Assembly (NCBI RefSeq): GCF_003419895.1
Contig: NZ_QPMM01000001.1
Span: 62,001 to 126,000, forward strand
DNA from: Chitinophaga silvatica
GTDB lineage: Bacteria > Bacteroidota > Bacteroidia > Chitinophagales > Chitinophagaceae
Direction: 5' to 3'
DNA length: 64,000 nt
Positions 44,420-51,254 of the stretch are shown here, piece by piece (position 1 is the first letter of the stretch; each line of letters opens with the position of its first letter). A program made the translations under genes and the position numbers. The notes below the pieces were generated by a model. The model searched no databases and was not told the origin of the DNA. It was given only the letters and a program-made list of their open reading frames with translations.

Positions 44420-45202
44420 TTATATATTTTGTGCGATCAACTCCGCAATATCCAACACCTTCACTTCATCTTCCTTCCCAACTTCTTTCACTCCATCTGT
44501 CAGCATAGTCATACAGAAAGGGCAATTCGAAGCAACGATCGAGGCCCCGGTTTCAACGGCTTCCTTACCACGTTCCACATTTATTCTGATATTGCCTTTT
44601 TCTTCTTCCTTAAACATCTGGGCACCACCGGCACCACAGCACAGTCCTTTACTACGGCAACGCTTCATTTCTACCAATTCTGCATCCAGTACTTCCAGTA
44701 CTTTTCGTGGTGCTTCATAAATATTATTTGCTCTACCAAGATAACAGGAGTCGTGATACGTGATTTTCTTTCCTTTAAAGGCACCGCCTTCCTTCATTTT
44801 TATCTTTCCTTCATCTATTAACGATTGGAGGAAAGTAGTATGATGAATGACTTCATAATTACCACCAAGTGCCGGGTACTCATTTTTAAGAATATTAAAA
44901 CAGTGAGGGCAGGCAGTAACAATTTTTTTGACACCATACATATTCAATAACTGAATATTATTTTGTGCCATCATTTGAAAAATAAACTCATTTCCCGCTC
45001 TTCTGGCCGGATCACCGGTGCAACTTTCTTCCTTTCCCAATATGGCAAACTGGATACCTACCTTTTCCAGAATGGTAGCAAATGCTCTGGTAATTTTTTG
45101 GGCACGCTGATCAAAGCTGCCAGAACAACCTACCCAGAACAATACTTCAGGTGTTTCTCCATTTGCGGCATATTCCGCCATTGTTTTAATCTGCATTCTC
45201 AA
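44420..45202 (-). CDS. CCG-domain (HdrB/GlpC-like) Fe-S protein
   Basis: 260 aa with two CCG-type cysteine-rich modules. The first is around FWVGCSGSFD and TACPHCFNILKNEYP, the second around YHDSCYLGRAN, GLCCGAGGAQMF and NCPFCMTML. Such domains bind a [4Fe-4S] or non-cubane cluster and pass electrons, as in heterodisulfide reductase subunit B and lactate/glycolate oxidase Fe-S subunits. The upstream gene codes for a membrane protein with two 4Fe-4S sites, giving a two-subunit electron-transfer unit. No flavoprotein partner is adjacent. The start could also be the third or eighth residue (Met). Confidence 0.88.
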   Translation of the reverse strand: MRMQIKTMAEYAANGETPEVLFWVGCSGSFDQRAQKITRAFATILEKVGIQFAILGKEESCTGDPARRAGNEFIFQMMAQNNIQLLNMYGVKKIVTACPHCFNILKNEYPALGGNYEVIHHTTFLQSLIDEGKIKMKEGGAFKGKKITYHDSCYLGRANNIYEAPRKVLEVLDAELVEMKRCRSKGLCCGAGGAQMFKEEEKGNIRINVERGKEAVETGASIVASNCPFCMTMLTDGVKEVGKEDEVKVLDIAELIAQNI

Positions 45203-45237
45203 AATTTTAAATTATTTGCCATATATATTGCTTGCAA

Positions 45238-46554
45238 TTAACTTTCTGTCCATTTATCACGATCGTCCATACTAAATTTCCAGGGTGCCATATTGTTCTC
45301 AATATTGCTGAACATATTGGTCCATTCGGCCGGGGCACTGGAAGCTTCCATCACCAGGTAACGACGTAACTGAAGAATGATATCCAATGGACTGATACTC
45401 ACCGGGCATTCCTCAACACAGGCATTACAGGTGGTACAGGCTCGCAATTCTTCTTCTGTGATATAATCGTGCAATAACGATTTATTGTCATCCACAAACG
45501 TGCCCTTATTATCCTTGATGTTTTTACCCACTTCTGTAACACGGTCACGGGTATCCATCATAATCTTGCGGGGTGATAAGCGTTTACCCGTAATATTTGC
45601 AGGGCAGGCGGCACTACATCTGCCACATTCTGTACAGCTATAGGCATCCAGCAGATTTTTCCAGGTTAGATCGTTTACATCTTTCGCTCCGAATTTAGGC
45701 ATGTTTTCGGCCGGTGGGGCTGCTGCTGCTAATTCTGGTTGTAGCATAAGCTGTACTTCATGCTGCACCGACGGCATGTTTTCCATCTCACCCTTAGGTA
45801 ACAGACTTGCAAAGTAAGCATTTGGAAAAGCCAGAATAATATGCAGATGTTTTGAATAAGGCAGATAGTTAAGAAACGCCAGTATACCTGCAATATGTAA
45901 CCACCAGCAGGTTCGCTCCAATCCCATTAAAGCTCCATCAGAAAAACCACTGAGCAATGGCGCAAACAATCCTGAAACCAGGAAATTACCGGTAGGCAGA
46001 TAATGTGCTGCTCCCTTTGCCTGCAACGCCAGATCAGCAGTGTTCATGGTAAGAAAAAGCAACATTAAAGCTATCTCCGTAATCAGGATGTAATTGGCAT
46101 CCGAACGTGGCCAACCATCCAGGTCCTTACTAATAAAACGCTTTAATTTCAGAATATTCCTTCTTATCAGGAAAATGGCACAACCCAGAATTACCAATGC
46201 TGCCAGCACCTCAAATGCACTGATAAACACTGCATATGAAACTCCCAGGAAAGGTAAAAACAGGCGATGGGTTCCTAAAACACCATCCAGAATTATTTCA
46301 AGGATTTCAAGATTGATAATCAGAAACCCGGCATAAACGAAAAAGTGTAATACTGCTACCAGTGGGTTCCGAAACATTTTCTTCTGTCCAAACGCCAGCA
46401 GCAACACATTTTTCCACCTTTCATTCGGATGATCGCTAATATCCTTATCTCTCCCCAATAAAATGTTCTTCCTGATTTGACGGGCGTTTAGTGTAAACAG
46501 ATAGACTGCCACTCCAAACAGGATCACAAATAGTAATTCTTGTACAATATGCAT
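45238..46554 (-). CDS. Membrane Fe-S oxidoreductase subunit (NarI-like N-terminus, two 4Fe-4S clusters)
   Basis: 438 aa. The N-terminal 270 residues hold about five membrane helices (for example LLFVILFGVAVYLFTLNA, FFVYAGFLIINLEILEIIL, EVLAALVILGCAIFLI) like nitrate reductase gamma/cytochrome b subunits. The C-terminal domain has the cluster motifs CTECGRCSAACPAN and CTTCNACVEECPVS. It may take electrons from the quinone pool and hand them to the CCG protein encoded 35 bp downstream. It is the first gene of the long operon ending at secG, divergent from the pyrR-like gene. Confidence 0.87.
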   Translation of the reverse strand: MHIVQELLFVILFGVAVYLFTLNARQIRKNILLGRDKDISDHPNERWKNVLLLAFGQKKMFRNPLVAVLHFFVYAGFLIINLEILEIILDGVLGTHRLFLPFLGVSYAVFISAFEVLAALVILGCAIFLIRRNILKLKRFISKDLDGWPRSDANYILITEIALMLLFLTMNTADLALQAKGAAHYLPTGNFLVSGLFAPLLSGFSDGALMGLERTCWWLHIAGILAFLNYLPYSKHLHIILAFPNAYFASLLPKGEMENMPSVQHEVQLMLQPELAAAAPPAENMPKFGAKDVNDLTWKNLLDAYSCTECGRCSAACPANITGKRLSPRKIMMDTRDRVTEVGKNIKDNKGTFVDDNKSLLHDYITEEELRACTTCNACVEECPVSISPLDIILQLRRYLVMEASSAPAEWTNMFSNIENNMAPWKFSMDDRDKWTES

Positions 46555-46667
46555 TATCTCAGATTTGACACCCTAATTTATGCCTTTTTTAGCTTTCAGC
46601 CTTTAGCGACAAGCAGATAGGTACATTTTTTTTCTGTTATCTGAAATCGATCTAATACCTAAAGTCT

Positions 46668-46675
46668 TATTTTTG
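46668..46675 (+). promoter_or_regulatory. Putative -7 box directly before the PRTase gene
   Basis: TATTTTTG matches TAnnTTTG exactly and ends 5 bp before the ATG at 46681, which would put transcription start at or near the ATG. No clear -33 TTTG box is seen at the expected distance, so the call is tentative. Confidence 0.4.
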
Positions 46676-46680
46676 CAATT

Positions 46681-47178
46681 ATGGAAAGCAGGAACATCAT
46701 TTTAACCAAAGATATTATTCAGAAGAAACTGGAGCGGATCGCTTATGAGATTTATGAATTGAATAGCGATGGCACAGAAATTATTCTGGCCGGTATCTGG
46801 GATAGGGGAGTAATAATAGCACATAAAATTGCTGCTATCTTAGCTCAGATCTCTCCTTTAAAAACCCATATTATCGAATTGCGGTTAGATAAACAACATC
46901 CTAAAGAAGTTGTAGTATCCGAATCCATTGATTTCAATAATAAAGTAATAGTAGTGGTGGATGATGTGGCCAACTCGGGCCGCACCATGTTGTATGCTCT
47001 CAAACCTTTACTGGAATTCCTGCCAAAGAAAATTCAAACGGCCGTATTGGTCGACAGGCAACACAAGTCGTTTCCGCTGTCGGTCGATTTTGTTGGCTAC
47101 TCCCTGGCAACAACCCTGCAGGATATGGTGCTGGTAGAAATGGATGGTGAGGAAATTATATCTGCCTATTTCGAATAA
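46681..47178 (+). CDS. PyrR-like phosphoribosyltransferase
   Basis: 165-aa type I PRTase. The PRPP loop is VIVVVDDVANSGRTMLYAL, preceded by GIWDRGVIIA (the PPi loop region). The closing VDRQHKSFPLSVDFVGYSLAT is like the PyrR VDRGHRELPI.PDYVG segment. PyrR proteins are uracil phosphoribosyltransferases or pyr-mRNA attenuators; the attenuator role is known in Gram-positive bacteria and is not implied here because no pyr genes or attenuator are adjacent. It converges on the DUF2279 gene, whose stop is 2 bp away. Confidence 0.85.
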   Translation: MESRNIILTKDIIQKKLERIAYEIYELNSDGTEIILAGIWDRGVIIAHKIAAILAQISPLKTHIIELRLDKQHPKEVVVSESIDFNNKVIVVVDDVANSGRTMLYALKPLLEFLPKKIQTAVLVDRQHKSFPLSVDFVGYSLATTLQDMVLVEMDGEEIISAYFE

Positions 47179-47180
47179 TC

Positions 47181-48119
47181 TCAGAATGCAAGTGCATGTA
47201 CTTTGACCTTCCCTTCTGAATTGAATTCCAATGCAGGAGCAGGTACCTTTACCATATTCAGCAGCTGAAATAATACTTTAACGCCTTTTTTCCGGGTTTT
47301 AATTTTGGTAAAATCGATGTCCGGCGATAGATAGAACTGTCTTACCCTTTTTATATGGGTATAATTTCTGGTGATGCCATGATCATCGGTCCAGATATTA
47401 TTATCACCCCCGAGCATGCCTTTAGCTCCGTATCCGGCGGAAATATTCAGCCATTTGGGCCAGTTGCTTTGCGGGGCAAACGAGTGCAGGTTTACAGAAA
47501 GCCAGTAAGTTTGACCATTATAATCTTTTAGTGTTCTTTCCCAAAAAGAGGGGCCAAATAAGTTTTCTGCTTTTTCTTTTAACAAAGGATCGTCATACTT
47601 TTCGGGATGGGCCGAAAATTTTAATTGAATTCGCTGTTCATTCCAGATAAGTTCCTGGCTCACCATAAGAGCAGATCCGACAGCATTGGCACCCATATCG
47701 CCCCAGGAGAACCCCCATTCTGAGGAAAATCCATCAAGAATCTCAATAACCGACTGATATCCCAAGCCACTGAAGCCTCCAATCCAGATTTGCTGTTTAC
47801 GCGATAATCCAGACCATTTCCATAATTCTCTGTTATACTTGCTTATTATATAGGCAGTAAAAATATGTCCGGCTTTATCCATTTGCAGCCATTCGTTCAT
47901 ATCATTAAAGAAGTGAAAGCTACTACGCGGATAACCTTTGTACCAGGCTGTATTAAGGGCGGCAAGACTGGTTCCATAAAGTGTAAGACTGGCACCACCC
48001 AGAATCCAGATATGGCCAGGTGAAACAGTATCAGGGATAGAAAAGAAAGGCTCTTTTTTCTGAGCTGTGCTTCTATAGCATAAAAGCGCCAGGGTTATTA
48101 GAAGCAGGTATTTTTTCAT
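47181..48119 (-). CDS. DUF2279-family envelope protein
   Basis: The start is placed at 48119 (MKKYLLLITLALLCYRSTAQ, signal peptide), giving 312 aa; the frame extends 12 codons further but without a good start. The central MDKAGHIFTAYIISKYN and SGLGYQSVIEILDGFSSEWGFSWGDMGANAVGSAL stretches are the DUF2279 signature (YfiM-like). Conserved His and Asp residues may form a metal or catalytic site, but no activity is known. The C-terminal portion has beta-strands consistent with an outer-membrane or periplasmic domain. The tandem palindrome array lies just upstream, so its promoter may be inside or next to it. Confidence 0.85.
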   Translation of the reverse strand: MKKYLLLITLALLCYRSTAQKKEPFFSIPDTVSPGHIWILGGASLTLYGTSLAALNTAWYKGYPRSSFHFFNDMNEWLQMDKAGHIFTAYIISKYNRELWKWSGLSRKQQIWIGGFSGLGYQSVIEILDGFSSEWGFSWGDMGANAVGSALMVSQELIWNEQRIQLKFSAHPEKYDDPLLKEKAENLFGPSFWERTLKDYNGQTYWLSVNLHSFAPQSNWPKWLNISAGYGAKGMLGGDNNIWTDDHGITRNYTHIKRVRQFYLSPDIDFTKIKTRKKGVKVLFQLLNMVKVPAPALEFNSEGKVKVHALAF

Positions 48120-48132
48120 AGAAGATGGCGGT

Positions 48133-48558
48133 TGATATTGCTCGCCAGGGCGCAAAGGATAATATTAAGAAGCAAAGAGTTTTTTTAATTGAAGCAAATT
48201 TTAAGATGAATTTCAGAAAAAATTTTTCTAAAATGGAAATCTATCTGAAATCCTTATCACATTTGCTTCAATCCTTTTTTACTTAAAAATGGACATTGCC
48301 ACTTAATATCAATCTTTGCGCCTCTGCGAGGAAAGCTATTTCAGCTGATATTGCTCGCCAGGGCGCAAAGGATAATATTAAGATGCAAAGAGTTTTTTTA
48401 ATTGAAGCAAATTTTAAGATGAATTACAGAAAAATTTTTTCTAAAATGGAAATCTATCTGAAATCCTTATCACATTTGCTTCAATCCTTTTTTACTTAAA
48501 AATGGACATTGCAGCTTAATACCAATCTTTGCGCCTCTGCGAGAAAAGCTATTTCAGC
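48133..48558. repeat. Tandem pair of long palindromic elements, family 1 copies B1 and B2
   Basis: Two direct copies of 213 bp, at 48133-48345 and 48346-48558, each able to fold back on itself (AATTGAAGCAAAT left, TTTGCTTCAATCC right; outer arms around GCGCAAAG / CTTTGCGCC). Each copy ends with AGCTATTTCAGC. In copy B2 this is the real 3' end and TAG stop of the phosphohexomutase gene; in B1 it is a displaced copy of it. The array fills the gap between the codirectional mutase and DUF2279 genes. Confidence 0.92.
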
Positions 48559-50273
48559 TTCATATCTTCAATGATCCCGCTGATCTTTTTATCAAGTTCG
48601 GCGGTCACTTTATCGTAGTCATTAACACTTGCTAAAGGAGCATTAACGCTGAAATAAAATTTGATCTTAGGTTCTGTACCTGAAGGACGTGCAGATATTT
48701 TGCTGCCATCTTCCAACACAAATTGAAGCACATTGGATTTTGGAAGATCAAGTGCTTTAATATTACCGGTTTTCAGGTCTTTGATTTGTTGCAATTGATA
48801 ATCGTAAATGGTAACCACTTGAGAACCATTGATGGTAGCGGGAGGATTTTCGCGATATCCGCGCATCATTTCTGCAATCTCTTCCGCACCTTTCATTCCT
48901 TTTTTAGTGATGGAAAGAAGGTCCTCTTTATAATAACCGTAACGAATGTAGATATCGATCAGTTGTTCGAACAGTGATCTGCCTTCATTTCTTGCAAATG
49001 CAGCCATTTCACAAATCATGGCAACTGCAGATACTGCGTCTTTATCCCTAACTTTATTACCAATCATATAGCCATATGATTCTTCACCCCCACAAATAAA
49101 GTTCTCTTGTGATTCCTTATTATGAATTAATTCAGCAATCCACTTAAAGCCTGTCAACACATTATAGCAGGTTGTATTGTTTTTGGCTGCAAATACATCA
49201 ATCAGGTCGGAGGTTACTACTGTTTTAGCAATGAAATCGTTAGGTTTGGATAAGCCTTTGGCTTTCCGTTGCTCCACAACATAATTGAACAGCAATACAC
49301 CCGTTTGATTTCCGTTGGGCAGGATCCAGTTTCCTTTCAGGTCTTTTATAGCAATTCCCACTCTGTCGGCATCCGGATCGGTACCTAATAGGATATCAGC
49401 ATCCAGCTCTTTGGCTTTTTTCAGGCCAAGGCTCATGGCTTCAGACTCTTCCGGGTTTGGATAAACAACTGTAGGGAAGTTACCATCCGGAGTGGCTTGT
49501 TCTTCTACAATATTTACGTTCGTAAACCCAAACAACTGCAATACAGCAGGCACCTGGGTAATACCAGTACCATGAATAGGCGTGTATACAATCTTGAGAT
49601 CGTGCTGTTTTTTATTGATTTCAGGATTTATAGATAAGTTAAAGACTTCCTTGCGGTAAGCTTCATCTATTTCCTGGCCTATAATCGTAATATTTGCTTC
49701 GCCGCCAGACCATTTCACATCATTAGGGGTAAGAATATTTTCTACCTCTCTGATCACATTGCTGTCATGAGGGGGAACTAACTGGGCTCCATCGTTCCAA
49801 TATGCTTTATAACCGCTGTATTCCTTAGGATTATGGGAGGCTGTAAGTACAACACCACCATTGCATCCCAGGTATCTGATAGCAAAAGACAGCTCAGGTG
49901 TCGGACGCAGACTTTCAAATAAGAATACTTTTATTCCGTTGGCCGCAAATACGTTAGCTACTGTTTCGGCAAAGAAACGGGCATTGTTGCGGCTATCATG
50001 AGCTAGTGCTACTTTAATTTCTCCGGTGAAGGCTTTTTTGAGGTAATTGGCAAAACCCTGGGTAGCAATGCCTACAGTATACTTATTCATGCGATTGGTA
50101 CCTACCCCCATTAATCCTCTAAGGCCACCGGTACCAAATTCGAGGTTACGGTAAAAGGCATCTGTCAGCTCATCGGGGTTAGTTTCCTGTAGCTTTTTTA
50201 TCGCAGCAACGGTTTCAGCGTCGTAATTTCCGTTGAGCCATTGGTCTACTTTGTTCTGTATGTTTGTATCCAT
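48549..50273 (-). CDS. Phosphoglucomutase/phosphomannomutase (phosphohexomutase)
   Basis: 574 aa, alpha-D-phosphohexomutase family. The phosphoserine loop is GVVLTASHNPKEYSG, the metal loop LLGTDPDADRVGI, the sugar-binding loop ICGGEESYGYM, and the phosphate-binding loop SARPSGTEPKIKFYFS. All four functional sites are intact. Length and motifs fit the PgcA-like group that interconverts glucose 1- and 6-phosphate (and possibly mannose phosphates) for cell-surface polysaccharide precursors. Cytoplasmic. Divergent from pcm. Its stop codon lies in the edge of a tandem palindromic repeat. Confidence 0.95.
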   Translation of the reverse strand: MDTNIQNKVDQWLNGNYDAETVAAIKKLQETNPDELTDAFYRNLEFGTGGLRGLMGVGTNRMNKYTVGIATQGFANYLKKAFTGEIKVALAHDSRNNARFFAETVANVFAANGIKVFLFESLRPTPELSFAIRYLGCNGGVVLTASHNPKEYSGYKAYWNDGAQLVPPHDSNVIREVENILTPNDVKWSGGEANITIIGQEIDEAYRKEVFNLSINPEINKKQHDLKIVYTPIHGTGITQVPAVLQLFGFTNVNIVEEQATPDGNFPTVVYPNPEESEAMSLGLKKAKELDADILLGTDPDADRVGIAIKDLKGNWILPNGNQTGVLLFNYVVEQRKAKGLSKPNDFIAKTVVTSDLIDVFAAKNNTTCYNVLTGFKWIAELIHNKESQENFICGGEESYGYMIGNKVRDKDAVSAVAMICEMAAFARNEGRSLFEQLIDIYIRYGYYKEDLLSITKKGMKGAEEIAEMMRGYRENPPATINGSQVVTIYDYQLQQIKDLKTGNIKALDLPKSNVLQFVLEDGSKISARPSGTEPKIKFYFSVNAPLASVNDYDKVTAELDKKISGIIEDMKLK

Positions 50274-50385
50274 GGTTTAATTTTTGAGCATTAGAAATGC
50301 TGAAATGGAGTGTAAAGTAAAAATAAAAAAATGAATGAGTAAAATTGCACTCCTCAAAAATTCACTAAAAATCAGAGGTAATAGT

Positions 50386-50393
50386 TAATTTTG
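50386..50393 (+). promoter_or_regulatory. Putative -7 box directly before pcm
   Basis: TAATTTTG matches TAnnTTTG exactly and ends 5 bp before the ATG of pcm at 50399, the same layout as the PRTase gene at 46681. No good -33 box seen. It suggests a leaderless or nearly leaderless transcript. Confidence 0.4.
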
Positions 50394-50398
50394 CGGCT

Positions 50399-51052
50399 AT
50401 GAGGCGGTATGAAGATACTTATAAACAAAAAGGATTACGCAAACAGTTAGTAGATAGTATCCGGCAGAAAGGCATTACAGATGAAAATGTATTGGCAGCT
50501 ATCGGTAATATTCCACGGCATTTCTTCCTGGATACGGCTTTTGAAAGTATTGCCTATGACGACCGGGCCTTCCCCATCGGTGAAGGACAAACGATTTCCC
50601 AGCCTTATACAGTGGCTTATCAAACCCAGCTGCTTGAAATAAAACCTTATGATAAGGTACTGGAAATTGGTACTGGCAGCGCTTATCAGGCATGCGTGCT
50701 GGCAGAGCTGAAGGCTAATGTGTTTACCATAGAAAGACAACGGAAGTTATTTGATCTGGTAAAAACTTTCCCCTTTAAATCACAATATCCGAATATTCGT
50801 TTCTTTTATGGAGATGGCTATGAAGGCCTGGCTACCTATGCTCCATTCGATAAAGTATTAGTTACTGCAGCTGCTCCGCAGATCCCTGAAAAATTGTTGC
50901 AGCAGTTAAAAGTAGGTGGTAAAATGGTCATCCCGGTTGGTGGTCAGGATGTTCAGCGGATGTTGAGAATCACTAAAGTCAGCGATACGGAAACAGAACA
51001 GGAGCTATTCGACAACTTCTCGTTCGTGCCTATGCTTGCCGGCAGGAAATAG
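50399..51052 (+). CDS. pcm: Protein-L-isoaspartate O-methyltransferase
   Basis: A 217-aa SAM-dependent enzyme that repairs isoaspartyl residues in aged proteins. Motifs: NIPRHFFLDTAF substrate segment, AYDDRAFPIGEGQTISQPYT (the Pcm signature), SAM-binding VLEIGTGSAYQACVLA, and VLVTAAAPQIPEKLLQQLKVGGKMVIPVG. Length is normal. The stop codon TAG at 51050-51052 is the first three bases of a 205-bp palindrome. Confidence 0.96.
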   Translation: MRRYEDTYKQKGLRKQLVDSIRQKGITDENVLAAIGNIPRHFFLDTAFESIAYDDRAFPIGEGQTISQPYTVAYQTQLLEIKPYDKVLEIGTGSAYQACVLAELKANVFTIERQRKLFDLVKTFPFKSQYPNIRFFYGDGYEGLATYAPFDKVLVTAAAPQIPEKLLQQLKVGGKMVIPVGGQDVQRMLRITKVSDTETEQELFDNFSFVPMLAGRK

Positions 51053-51254
51053 CGAGCGTTGCTCGCTTTTGTTTCTCGCAAAGGGGCATAAGAAGCAAAG
51101 AAGCATAAGGATTGAAGCGAATGTTATTAAGAATTGCTGAAAAGTTTTTATTTAATAGAAACCTATCAGAAGTCCTTAAAAACATTCGCTTCAATCCTTA
51201 TGCTTCTTTGCTTCTTATGCCCCTTTGCGAGAAACCAGCGAGCAACGCTCGCTA
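51050..51254. repeat. Long near-perfect palindrome, family 1 copy C
   Basis: 205 bp beginning TAGCGAGCGTTGCTCGC and ending with the exact complement. The arms (about 75 bp) include GCATAAGGATTGAAGCGAAT and its complement; the inner part TAATAGAAACCTATCAGAAG is shared with copy A. The first three bases are the TAG stop of pcm, and the last three are the TAG stop of the convergent receptor gene. Confidence 0.93.

Noticed and set aside
46681..47178. PyrR attenuator system
   Set aside because: No pyrimidine genes or leader hairpins around; only the PRTase fold is supported.
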